Positions 40,082 through 51,712 of a DNA stretch of 64,000 bases are shown here, piece by piece. This DNA is from Petunia secreta (lineage: Eukaryota > Streptophyta > Magnoliopsida > Solanales > Solanaceae). The position numbers and the translations under genes are program-made. A model generated the notes under the pieces. The model was given only the letters and a program-made list of their open reading frames with translations, was not told the DNA's origin and ran no database searches. The DNA lies in assembly GCA_029990175.1 (NCBI GenBank), contig JARKIP010000033.1:17529001-17593000 (forward strand), in the 5' to 3' direction. The first letter of the stretch is position 1. Each line of letters opens with the position of its first letter.

Positions 40082-41978
40082 GGCTGAATTGCAAAAATAT
40101 GACACGAGAAGCAATGGTTTGCCAAGATGCCCCCAATAACATTGGTTTTGCAAAACTGCCCTCCATTAGTTTAATGAAACTTATTCCAGACGAAGATACC
40201 CCTCACAACTAATAAAAAAACCCACACTATCCACCACTTCCTTTTCTCCATTCAAACAATCTCTAAACCCTAAAAACCTACAACTTTTACAGATTCCTCC
40301 ATTGAAACGAAGATTCAAGGTTAGATTCTTTCAAATTCCTACTCTCTTACATTCATTTGGATAACCCTGTAGAAAATCTATGAAAATAGGTATCTTACAC
40401 AGACTTCTTGGCAATAGGCACCTTGCACAGGCTTCTTGGTAATTGTGAAAACTTTAACCCCTGTTGCAATGGGAAACTTGTCTCTACAAGTCTTCGCTAT
40501 GCAAACAGTTTAAGCTCTGGTGCAATGGCACCTTACACAGATTTCCATGGCAATTGCCAAGACTTCAAGCTTTATTGTAGTGGCCAACTTGCAAAAAAAA
40601 AAAGTCTCTGCAAATCTTGGTTATTTCTAAGAGTTTAAGCTCTGGTACAATGGGCACCTTACAAAGACTTCTTGTCAATTGCCAAAACTTCAAGCCTTGT
40701 TGTAGTGGTCAATTTGCAGAGAAAGTCTCTACAAGTCATGGCTATTGCCAAGAGTTTAAGCTCTGGTGCAATGGGCACCTTACACAGACTTCTTGGCTAT
40801 TGCCAAGACTTCAAGCCCTGTTGCAGTGGGTAATTTGCAGAGAAAGTCTCTTCAAGTCTTGGCTATTGCCAAGAGTTCAAGCTCTGGTGCAATGGACACC
40901 TTGCACAGACTTCTTGGCAATTGTCAAGACTTCAAGCCTTGTTGCATTGGGTAATTTGCGAGAAAGTCTCTGCAAGTCTTAGTTATTGTCAAGAGTTCAA
41001 GCTCTGGTGCAATGGGCGCCTTAACTAGGAAATCAAAGTGGAATCCAACACAAAAAAAAAAAAAAAAAAAAAACAAGATTGAATGAAAGTTACGAACATC
41101 GTCATTAAGGGTCAACTTATCACTGGACAAATCAAGAAACCAACTTCTTTTATCAATGGTAACACCACCCAAGTGATGTTACCAAATTCTCTGCAATTTT
41201 GGCTATAGCTAACACTTTAAGGTCGGGCAGAAGGAGGAAAATTGTAGGGGAAGTCTCTGAAAGTATTGGCAGTTGCCAAAACTTTTCGATCTGGTGAAAT
41301 AGGCAATCTGCATACAAAGTCTCTGCAAGTATTGGCAATAGTCAAGACTTTAAGCTCTATGCAATAGGCAACTTACAGAGAAAGTCTCTTCAAGTCTTGG
41401 CAATAGCCAAGACTTTAATCTCTGTGCAATAGAGGCTACTTGAAGAGAAAGTCTCTGCATTAATGTCAATAGCCAAGACTTAGGCTCTATGCAATGAGCA
41501 ACAATAATATCTAATTGCTATTGCCAATAAGAACCTTAAAATCATCTTAATCAAGCATAAGAAGTAAAAAAAAAATCACAGTAACGTCAAACTTAATTCA
41601 ACGATCATCAATCAAAATGAAAAAAACTTACAAATAAGTGTATAGATAATAATTACCAAAAAAATACAGAAAAAAATAAATACAAATAAAGGACTAGACA
41701 AAATAAAAATTACATTATAATACAAATTAAAGAAAAATAATAAAATAAATAAAACTTTTACAGATTTTCTAAATCTCTCTAGGATACAAAGAAGAAAGAA
41801 GGAAAGGAAGGAGGAAAGAGAGAAGGAGTCTGTTCCATGTGAATTGGGTTTAGGCAGGGTCAAAATAGTCCTTTTGCATAGTGATGCATGATGTGTAGGG
41901 CATTTACTTAAAACATTTGAAAGTGGGGGTAAATTGGTAAGACCAGTGCTTATGGAGCGCATTGCGTGAAATTTTTTG
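40082..41978. mobile_element. M2: Mutator-like element with palindromic tandem repeats
   Basis: TGGCCAACC is duplicated at 40073-40081 and 41979-41987. It begins GGCTGAATTGCAAAAATATG and ends GCGTGAAATTTTTTG, as do M4 and M5. After about 300 bp with a leader-exon look (TTTTACAGATT acceptor near 40290, AAGGTTAGATTC donor near 40318), it is filled with tandem units carrying the palindrome GTCTTGGCAATTGCCAAGAC and GCTCTGGTGCAATGG (about 40390-41030 and 41170-41500). A poly-A run lies at 41050-41073. No transposase. Confidence 0.85.
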
Positions 41979-42006
41979 TGGCCAACCAAACCAATCAAAT
42001 AAAAAG

Positions 42007-43247
42007 AAATTTTTACACAAAAGTACAATTTTGGAAGTTTTTTATAAAATATAGAGATATTTTAGCAAAATTATTCAATATAGAGAAAAAGAGAACTTAA
42101 TTACAAAACATAACAAAAAATTAACATAATAAAACCATACATTCTTCCCTCATTTCTCCAAATTTCACTTCTCCTCCTCTGTCTTCACTATCTCCCAAAT
42201 AATCTATTCACTTTCTCTCTTTATTTTTCTACCACTGAGCGCCTCTCTTTCTGTTTCGATCATTTCATACTTGCAAAAATCTTCCGCCAGATCGAGGATG
42301 TGTTTTGAAGTGATTTCGCGATCTGCTATTGCAGTTGCTGCGACAAAATTGCACTGAATTTTCATTCAGCGGTAGTCTTCAGTTTTAAAATTGATTCAAA
42401 CAAAAGATTTTACTGTGTTATTGACTGAAAGAGACTGTGCATGTGCTAAGGAGATTTATACGGAATAAACCTTACAAGTTAACATATGAGAGGAAAACCC
42501 AATTGAACTATAGTGATTAGTGCTTATTGCTTAGCAGATTACTAGTCATTCGAACTTGTTAGCAGGTTACAAGTAATTCAGTTTTTAAATTGCTTCAAAC
42601 ATAGGATTTCACTATGTTGTATAAAGGTCATTGACTGAAGAAGGCGATGATGAACAGTAAGAGAACATGTCCCAGAATTTTATGATTTGTAGAAATAGCC
42701 ACTTTAAGATTTAAACTTAATCCGCTAGCTACTTTCCATCTTTTTTTTAATTTTATTGTATCCCGATGTATCTCTAATTGTATCTTACTGTATCTCGTTA
42801 TATCTACACTATTTTTGTATTGTATCTACACTATTTCTGCATTGTATCTAACTATTTCTGTAACGCATCAAACTGTTTCTTGACTGTTTCTGCATGATTT
42901 CTAAATTTTGTACTGTCTCTAGACTGTTTCTGCACTTTTTCGACGTTTCTGCATTGTATATAATTGTATCTGCACTGCTTCAGATTGTATCTGTACTGTT
43001 TTAGACTGTATCTAACTGTTTCTAACTGTATTTGCACTGTTTTTAAAGATCTGGGCGGCGGCGGTAGTCCAGTGGCGACGACAGGGTACCGGGGGGCAGG
43101 GATATAGGGTTGAGGCTAGGTTTTACCCTTTTCATAGTTGTTTGTAGCAACTTGTATATAAAAATAATGCTATGTTTTGTAATATCAATAATATTGCTAT
43201 TTTTTTGTAATTAAGTCTTCAGAATTGTATATAAGTGTAAAAAGCCC
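42007..43247. mobile_element. M3: Mutator-like element, possible Pack-MULE
   Basis: AATAAAAAG is duplicated at 41998-42006 and 43248-43256. The ends pair as AAATTTTTACACAAAAGTAC and GGGCTTTTTACACTTATATA, with about 30-bp imperfect TIRs. It differs from M2/M4/M5. The interior has a CT-rich stretch resembling a 5' UTR (42150-42260), a GC-rich piece near 43050-43120 unlike its surroundings, and a TGTATCTGCACTGTTTC-type minisatellite (42745-43045). No transposase is seen. The GC-rich piece could be captured host sequence. Confidence 0.82.
42745..43045. repeat. Degenerate TGTATCTRCACTGTTTC minisatellite in M3
   Basis: Irregular repeats of 11-24 bp built from TGTATCT, ACTGTTTCT and GCACTGT. The minus-strand open frame here is repeat translation. 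Confidence 0.75.
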
Positions 43248-43739
43248 AATAAAAAGCCTCAACCATTCAATACTCTCGGTTCATTTGAAAAAATGACACG
43301 GGAAGCAATGGTTTGCCAAAATGCCCTCAATAACAGTGGTTTAGCAAAAATGTCCTCCATTAGTTTAATGAAACTTATTCCAAACGAAAATACCCCTCAC
43401 AACCAATAAAAAGACCTGCCCAGTCCCTCCCCTTCCTCTTATCCATTCACGCGATCAAGAAAATCCTAAAAACTCATTCCTTTTACAGATTGCTCTGTTC
43501 AAGCGAAGATTCAACGTAAGATTTCTTCAACTTGTAATTGACTTTTACTAAAACTTTAATTAATTTCTTTATAATTTTATATGTATTTTGCTTAGCTTTG
43601 CTTAAAATTCTATATAGACCAAACGAGCTATGACTTTTATGCATAATAATTAAAAAATATATATTGTATAGAAACACATGACATTAAATTGATTATAGTA
43701 ATTGTAAAAAAAATAATCTGTATTAATTGCAGAACGTCT

Positions 43740-44540
43740 ATGAATTCTGGAAAAGTCTTGCCTATTGCCAAGACTTTGCCTTGCGGACTTGCAGAGAAAA
43801 TCACTAAAAGTCTTGGCCATTTCCAAGACATCCAGTTCTGCTGCAATTAGCACATGTCACAAACTGTTGGTTATTGCCAAGACTTTAAGCCATGTTGCAA
43901 GGGTAAAGTTCTCTGCAACTCTTGCCAAGGCCTATTGCCAAGAGTTTAAGCTCTGGTGCAATCAGCACCCTACATACACTTCTTGCCTATTACCAAGACT
44001 CTATGGCTTGCTGCAAGTGTCAACTTGCAGAGAAAGTCTCTACAACCCTAGGCTTATAGCCAAGAGTTTAAGCTCCGGTGCAATGGGCACCTGGGAGAGA
44101 CTTCTTGGCTATTGCCAAGATTTTAAGCCTCTTGCAGTGGCCAACTTCAGGAGAAAATCTCTGCAAGTCTTGGCAATAGCCAAGACTTTTATTTCTGCTG
44201 TAAAGGGAAACTTACACTAAAAATCTCTAAAGTATTGGCAATAGCCAAGACTTGCAGCTCTGGTGCAATGGGGGCCTTATAGACACTTCTTCCCTATTGC
44301 CAAGACTTAAAGCCCTGTTGCAATGGGGTCCTTGCAGACAAAGTCTCTCCAAGTCTTGGCAATTGCAGCTCTGGTGCAATAAGCACCTAGGAGAGACTTC
44401 TTGCCTATTGCCAAGACTTTAAGACCTGTTGCAATGGGGGCTTGCAGACAAAGTCTCTGCAAGTCTTGGCTATTGCCAAGAGTTGCTGCTCTGGTGCAAT
44501 AGGCACCTAGGAGAGACTTCTTCGCAAGACCTTAAGCCCA
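43740..44540 (+). repeat. Palindromic tandem array, left part of M4
   Basis: Units of about 58 bp, often paired to about 118 bp, alternate CAAGTCTTGGC(A/T)ATTGCCAAGA with GCTCTGGTGCAATGGGCACC and GAGAAAGTCTCTGCAAG. The palindromic core is conserved while spacers drift. Confidence 0.85.
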
Positions 44541-44642
44541 CAAAGGGAATCACTTTTACCCATGATCTTGCTTCCATCAAAGCAATCTGAGTACGAAATT
44601 CTAAGCATATCATTCTTCTTGATTATGTGCAGGATTAGCACT

Positions 44643-44948
44643 ATGGCAACTCGCTACATTTATATAGCTTATAATGGGAAATGGGATGCAAACAGCAAAT
44701 ACATCAACCATGATATAAAGTTGATACTTTTCAAAGACTGTATAAGCTACCACGTATTGGAAAAAGAAATTTGTAATGCTCTAACCATCAACACTGATGA
44801 AAGTGAAGCAAAGATAAGGTTTGACAGAAATCTAGAAAGGTGCAGAGGCATGATGGTAACAAATGATCAAGAACTTATCACTTGCATGTATCTGCTGAAG
44901 AATGATGAGAATTTTAAAAAAATCCTGCTTCATAGCAGAAGTTATTAA
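44643..44948 (+). pseudogene. MULE transposase N-terminal exon (truncated)
   Basis: An exon-like frame follows an acceptor (TTATGTGCAG at 44622-44631). The ATG at 44643 starts 101 residues beginning MATRYIYIAYNGKWDANSKY. The YNGKWD motif, the middle KDCISYHVLEKEICNAL and the late VTNDQELITCMYLLK fit the PB1-like N-terminal domain of plant Mutator-like transposases. The zinc-finger, DDE catalytic and SWIM regions that should follow are missing. Known family members usually exceed 600 residues. The upstream 27 codons of the open frame are likely intron. It may be transcribed, but it cannot catalyse transposition. Confidence 0.65.
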
Positions 44949-44999
44949 AAGGACTGACATGTCAGAAAATCCCAATTCTTTATGAATGAAGCTGACCAT

Positions 45000-45935
45000 A
45001 GCATGGTATTGCATCAAAAGGAATGGCAGTTATTGATTATAAATATTTTTAAAAATCAAACGTGATTGGAAAGTTAATATTATCAAAACTGAACTATTGG
45101 CAATAGCCAAAACTTTACACTCATACAGATAACCAATTCAATTTAACTTGACGTAATGTCTTGGCAAAAGGTAAGATATTTCCTACCAAAACTTATTTAT
45201 CGACATTAATATTAGAAATAGTTAACTTGCCTTGATGTCTTGCCATAGGCAATAGTATTGACAACTAAACTGACGCCAAGTCTTGGCAAAAATATTACCA
45301 GCACAACCCTCCATGAATTATTTATCAATTTTTAATTAATTATATAATATTAGAGTTGGAACTAATTAACTAGAATTAAAGTCTTGCCCATTGGCATGAC
45401 TTTCCATCAAAATGTGTTCACCCCACAACAACAAAAATTCCTTGAAGTCCTGCAATCGCCAACACTTCCAGTTCATCCGATTCAAAGCAACTTCAGTCTT
45501 TAAAATAACAAAAATATCAATTATCCAAGTGTACTTGTTTACATAAACACAACAAACACAGTAAATACGAAATGCACGTAATTAAAAACTACTCAACAGT
45601 GTTCTCTAACTCTTTTGTAGTTACTAAAAGTCTCATTTGGACTACTACACGGATCATCTTGCGACGGAGATAACAAACGAAAATTTAAAAATTCATTGCC
45701 AACATCACATTTTTGCCTTGAAATTCGTCAGAAGATCTTGGCTGACTCATAAAATCATCCACCACATCAAAATGTACATGATCAGGATCAGGAGATTGAA
45801 GATTCAACATTCATTACCTGCAAAATTTTAAAAAACAACAATGACAACACATAATAACAAAACAATGAAACAATAATGAAAAGACCATATACAAACATAC
45901 AATGACAACTGCTGAACGCATGATTGATGAAAAGA
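45000..45935 (+). other. M4 interior between arrays
   Basis: AT-rich with sparse GTCTTGGC half-palindromes (45160, 45235, 45280, 45380). A 64-codon frame at 45637-45831 has no recognisable protein. Confidence 0.4.
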
Positions 45936-45939
45936 GTAA

Positions 45940-46450
45940 ACTACAGAAAAAGTCTCTACAACTATTGTCAATAGCCAACACTTTAAACTCTAGTGGAAGG
46001 GGCAACTTGTACAAATAGTCTCTGCAAGTATTGACAATTGCCAAGACTTTAAACTCTAGTGGAAGGAGCAACTTGTACAGATAGTCTCTACAAGTATCGA
46101 CAATTGTCAAGACTTTTACCTATATTGCAGTGCAAAACTTGCAGAGAAAGTCTCTGCAACTCTTGGCAATAGCCAAGACTTTAAGTTCTGCTGCAAGGGG
46201 GACCTTACACTAAAAATCTCTAAGAGTATTGGAAATTTCCAAGACTTCTACTTCTACTGCAGTGAACAAGGTGGAGACAAAGTCTCTGCAACTCTCGGCA
46301 ATAGCCAAGACTCTAAGTTCTGGTGGAAGCGACAACTTACACAGAACATCTCTGCAAGTGTTGGCAATAGCCAAGACTTTAAACTCTACTGCAAAAAGCA
46401 ACTTGTAGAGAAAGTCTATGAACTCTTGGCTATGGTCAAGATTTTAAGCT
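45940..46450 (+). repeat. Palindromic tandem array, right part of M4
   Basis: Units carry TTGGCAATAGCCAAGACTTT, AACTCTAGTGGAAGG and GAGAAAGTCTCTGCAA. They are in the same orientation as the left array but another subtype. Confidence 0.85.
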
Positions 46451-46950
46451 CTATGCAACAACATGAATATCTAATAGTCATAGGCAATAAAAAACCTTCA
46501 AATCACCTTAATCAAGCAAACAAAAGCAAAAAATCCACAGGAACCTCAAAATTAATTCAACAATCATAGATCAAAATGGAAAAAACTAACAGATAAATAT
46601 ATAAACAATAAGTATAAAAAACTAATATGAAAAAATAAATACAGATAAATGATTACGCAAAATAAATATTACAATATAACCAAAAAATAATAGAATAAAT
46701 ATACGAAAAAAAGAGAATAAAAAATCTCAAATCTCCAGCACACAAAGAAGAAGAAGGAGGCCAGGAATGGGAAAAGAGAGAAAGAAATCTGTTCAGCATA
46801 AATTAAATAGGTCGGAGGCAAAATAGTCCTTTCATAAGAAAGGGTATGATGTGGAGGGCATTTACTTAAAACATTTGTAAGTGGCGCAATTAGGTAAGAC
46901 CAGGTCTTATTGAGAGCACTGGGTGAAATTTTTTGAATACTCTCTTTAGC

Positions 46951-47496
46951 GGCTGATTTGCAAAAATATGACACGGGAAGCAATGGTTTGCCTTTTTGCC
47001 CGCGATAACAGATGATTTGCAAAAATGTCCTCGTTAAGATTTAATAAAAAAACTGGGGCCAAGACTTGCCTATTATATTTTTCCGTTTTTCAACACTTAT
47101 CCCTTCAAGTATTGGCAATAGGCAATACTGCCAATACTTGCCGCACTTGGCCATAAATCTTGGCAAAAAGGCAAGACTTGCCATTGACCCCTGCTCGATT
47201 TGCCAATACTTGAACGGAAAGTATTGGCAAAAGGCAATACGTGTCGCACTTCGTCGCAAGTCTTGGCAATTGCCAAGACTTGTCCCTTCCAGTTTTCCCT
47301 GCATTCTCGCCATATAACTTGAAGTATTAGCAAAACAGCACTTGCCCTTGAAGTATAGCCAATTGCCAAGACTTACAAAAATTTTGCCTTGAAGTCTTGG
47401 CTCCGGACTAAATAAGCGTATTTTCCTAAAACATTCCTTAGCGCGGGCAATTTTGTAAAACCACTCCTTATGGAGAGCATACGGTGAAATTTTTTG
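46951..47496. mobile_element. M5: 546-bp deletion derivative of the M2/M4 family
   Basis: CTCTTTAGC is duplicated at 46942-46950 and 47497-47505. It begins GGCTGATTTGCAAAAATATG and ends CGGTGAAATTTTTTG. The middle is dense in TTGGCAA and GCCAAGACTT palindromes, including a 26-bp perfect palindrome centred near 47270. No coding. Confidence 0.88.
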
Positions 47497-47852
47497 CTCT
47501 TTAGCTATATAATCTTTGTTTTAGCCACTATTTAACAATTAGCGACCACTCCAATATTATATAGCCACCTAAAATATAGCCTAATAAATTATTCATCTCC
47601 ACTCCTGACATGTCGGAATTATATTATTAATTTTGCTGATTCCTGATCCCTCTATTAATATAGAGGAAGACTCATTTTATCCTGGAAAACATTTCAGGCT
47701 GTTGAAATAGTTTCTTAGGACAGTGCCCAGCACGACTCAGAGCACCCTATATCTATGCAGAGATAATAACTATATCCTTTAGAGTTTTATTGTATTCAAC
47801 AATATTTTCGCTGTACATTATTATTGTTGTTGTTTTCCCAATTGTACCTACA

Positions 47853-50297
47853 ATATCTATGTTATAGGTTCATTCACCCAGTTACTTTGATCGACTTTGT
47901 ATATGTAGTTAAAATCTACCAAATAAGTACAAACAGTAGATTAAGAACTTATAAATCAACTGCGATGTAGTAGAATTCCGAAGTTAATACTATAGTGTTC
48001 AAATTCTAAACGGCTTCCCTACCAAGAAGTTCACCAGAACGATGGAGGGACATCCAAACATTCGATCACATTCCTTGTCTAACTATTAGTAGTCGTCGAT
48101 TGTGTTTGAGGGACCGTTAAACTTGTAATAATAAGACGACATGTGACTTTTATGGTAGAATATTAAATTGATGGAGAAATAAGGAAGCAAGAGGTCAAGA
48201 CGAGACGTAAAATCACCAATTTTGAATATTTCTAGAGAGTACTACACAAACAACAACAATATATTCAATATATTTTACAAGTAGGATTTAGCGAGGGTGA
48301 GATGTATTTAGACCTTACCCCCACCAAAATGAAGAGGTTGTTTTCTATAGATTCACGGCTTTAGAGAGAGTACGTACTAGATTATAAAAACTTCAGCATT
48401 TGAGGCTGAGCCATGCCGGCTCATTTTTTGATAATTCTGACTAATGTTTACATATCACTATGGGGAAAGAGAAGATCATGCACGTGCACATATTATCCAA
48501 GATCCCAATGTAACAAATTCATATATTCTCTAGTAATTCGGCAACATAAATCTAATTATGTAGCCAAACAAAACATCGTGTTGGGAGAAATTTATATATC
48601 TAAATCAATATGATATATAATTCTATACATATTACACTTGTAAAAAATGGTAATATTACTTTATTTTCTGTGTTTCCAAATTGGTTTCAGATAAAATTAC
48701 ATAAATAAACTAATCTATTTTGTTTCTAATAGCTTAAATTTTTTGAGGAGATGGTCTCATAGACACCAATGTTTTGCCATTAAATTTAAGTAGACTTATA
48801 TACTTTTTGAGACGGATTTTTTCTTGATTTGATATAAAACTGAGACTTCTTCCAATATATAGGTGTGTCACATATTTTTTTTCAAAAATGTTAAAAATGC
48901 CATGGGGCATGACATTTTCAATATAAACTTTAACGTCAAAGTGTTAACGGCCCGATAGTTTTATTTATACAGAAAATGTCATCCGGCTGTGAGTTTTTAA
49001 AAAATTATGAAAATTCAGAAAATTATCTAGTCTATAGTGTTTTTTTTTATAATTTAATTTTTGAAAAACTCCCCAGTGAATGGGTTTTTTTTTATTTGAT
49101 AATACCCAGCCCACATTAAAACAGCCAAAGTAAAACACGGATACCTTTCACCTTCACATTCCTTTACGCCTTCCCACACCTACATTAAAAACTCATGGTC
49201 CCACCGCATTGTGTAAAAACTCACGGTCCCCCACCCGTTCCTTCTTAACATCATCATCCCCTACCATTAAAATGGTCCCCAACCACCCCATCAATGATCC
49301 CCCACCCCATTAATGGTCCCCCACTTACCAAAAAAAAAAAAAGGTGAAGATGACGTGCATTCCGTTTGCAAAGACCTTCTTAATATGTTTGTTTGTTAAT
49401 AAGTTTATTCTTGTTAGTGTTTGTTTAATTATAAGAATGGCAATGAGGCAGAGCAGGGTTTCCCCTGCCTATTTTTTTGCCCGCCCCACCCTATTTTGTC
49501 TCGCCCCGCCCCGCCCGGTTTAGCTCCCTTTACACTGGCCTTTATTTTTATTGTCAAACATAGATTTTTTTTTTTTTACTTTAATCTATTTAACATCACT
49601 TCCAACATCTTTTTGCTTTTCTAATTTTCTGATTTTTTTTATTTTTTTATTTTTGTAACATTCTTTTAATTAGTTTTCAATTCAATTTTACGAAAGAACT
49701 CAGGAAAGCAAATAAGCTATAGTTCTTGGTATATAATATTCAACCATATAATAAAATTGCATTAGCTTTAATTAAGAAAAAAATAAAACTGTTGTCACTA
49801 TATTGTTTAATTCAAACTAAGAAAAAGTTATTAGCTCTTTTAACCAGGTTATATTTACCTTAGGTTTAAAAAAGTGTGAACCCCTAGGCTAATGTAATTT
49901 TTAAAGCTATTACAAATTTTTGGCATAACTTTAAATTTATTTTAATATATACGTACACAATTTCTTACATATGCAAGAGATCATATTTATATAAAATAAA
50001 ATGAGAGAATGGCGGGCAAAATAAGCAAGTAAACTTTGGTTATTTGCTTATTTTTGAGGTCGTCCTAATGCTCGTTGAGGCAAGCCTATTTCTGATTTGT
50101 TGGGGTGCTGGATTGCCATATCTTGGAACAGGTTCACAACATGTTTCACTAAGAGAAACTTTGGTTGGTTGCTGTGTTGAGTTAGCTGCGTTGATGCTCG
50201 TTGATGCGAAGTATTTCCAGATTTTTTGGAACATTAACAGGCTGAATTTTACACATTGGAAGCAAATTCTTTCCATCAATATTTTGAGGTTTCCTTG
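47853..50297. other. Unassigned sequence between Copia-2 and Copia-3
   Basis: No gene recognised. 49184-49330 repeats a TGGTCCCCCACC-type phrase. 49440-49530 is a GC-rich patch with CGCCCCGCCCCG. 50040-50297 has open frames on both strands and a 40-bp imperfect direct repeat with ATGCTCGTTGA (50068 and 50193). I cannot assign a product. Confidence 0.4.
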
Positions 50298-50676
50298 TGA
50301 AGGATAGATACATGCATATATCACAATTCTATACTAAATAGATTGTTTAAACATAAACCGAGAACTTACTTGTTGTTCTCGTAAGCGGAAGTAGTAGGAT
50401 CTTGAACCGTGGCTGGAATTACTGGCCGTCGGTAGTTGTCACGTGCTTGACGGATCAACTCCTTTATCCACAGTCTAAACACCTAGTTACTTGGTTGAGA
50501 GAAAGAGGAAGAGCTGTATAGAAAAGTGCGTTCTTTTCATTGTGTATTACTGTTTTATTTATAGCTTATATGAAGTAGTTGTCCTCTTATAGGACTCTAC
50601 TAGGTAATTATTTATTTACCAGGATAAGCTTTAAGAGCACCCCTTATGGGTGGACTCTTAACAGATAATTCCAACA
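50298..50676 (-). repeat. Copia-3 3' LTR
   Basis: Pair of 55605-55982. The minus strand starts TGTTGG after a GAGTGAGAGA purine tract. Confidence 0.95.
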
Positions 50677-51712
50677 TCTCTCACTCATACATAATGGGAG
50701 TACTCTTATAATACGAGAAACATATTCTCACTGCATCTCTACAAATATTCATACAGTGAAATAGACCGTGCGACCAGCATACTGTGAGAGCTACGTGCTA
50801 TACATCTGTTAGGAGTATATAGCCTCTCGTCGAGTGCAAACCTGCAAGTAGATTATAAAGTATGCAATACCCTAGATCATATGAATCACATTTTGATATC
50901 CTCTCAAAATCTCAAATATCATTTTTATGTATTCACAATTATAACTCATAAGTTATAACTGGTGCACCTGTGAATACAAAATTAATGAGATTCCTTTAAT
51001 GATCTTCCTCTTCTCACGATTCTCTTAACATTAGCTCAACTGCTTTTCTAGATATGTCCCGCCAGACCGCATCCATTTTCATGGTCTTTTGGAAACACAC
51101 TAAGATAGCTAACATTAGACTAAGTCTCAAGTATCTGATCGGAGTTACTGAGGGTACATAATTTGAGCCAGCATAAAGGCTCTGGGTCTCACGCAACAGT
51201 AAGTTGAGATCAAACTTATGTTAACCCAAGGTCGACATTAGCACACATGGTATGAAACACGTGCTACAATATTTTTCTCCTTTCCTTAAGGAGCGTATGT
51301 CTTTATAAATAATGTTGTATAGATGAAATTCAGACACCATATGTATCTAAATTCGAGTTTCTTAAACTCACATCTAGCTCACTAAGTAGACTAGGTGAAC
51401 ATCATTTCACCTTAATAACCTTATGTTATTATTTAAACGACTGTATTGATTTTAAGCATATCGCTCTCAAATTATCCATTTGATAATTTTTCTTAAAATC
51501 AAGTCTCATCTCCACTTATCATTAAGATAAGGAGGCGGTTGCCTGTGCGAGAAGGCCAACCTCTTGTCTACCCGATATACTAAAATATAATTGAAGAATA
51601 TACTAAACACTCAATAAATCATGAATATGTATGTAAGTAAATCAACTTTATTGATTATCAAAGAACATAGTTTTGTGAACAACTGGAAAAACAAAGAATA
51701 ATACAAAATCAC
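50677..51712 (-). other. Copia-3 3' untranslated region
   Basis: 1.0 kb between the RNase H stop and the 3' LTR. Non-coding. Confidence 0.6.

Larger units (their letters stand above)
43278..46935 (+). mobile_element. M4: 3.7-kb Mutator-like element with transposase N-terminus
   Basis: AATACTCTC is duplicated at 43269-43277 and 46936-46944. It begins GGTTCATTTGAAAAAATGACA and ends GGGTGAAATTTTTTG. It has the same leader (acceptor CTTTTACAGATT near 43480) and palindrome arrays as M2 (43740-44540 and 45940-46450). Between the arrays lies a partial transposase exon (44643-44948). The catalytic core is absent, so it is non-autonomous but shows the family's origin. Confidence 0.85.
39453..47852 (+). 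repeat. Copia-2 3' LTR, interrupted by five MULEs
   Basis: LTR pieces are 39453-39667, 40064-40081, 41988-42006, 43257-43277, 46945-46950 and 47506-47852, with duplicated targets counted once. It starts TGTTGGCAATATTGATG and ends ACCTACA. Pieces align in order to the 5' LTR, confirming that the inserts are secondary. Confidence 0.85.
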
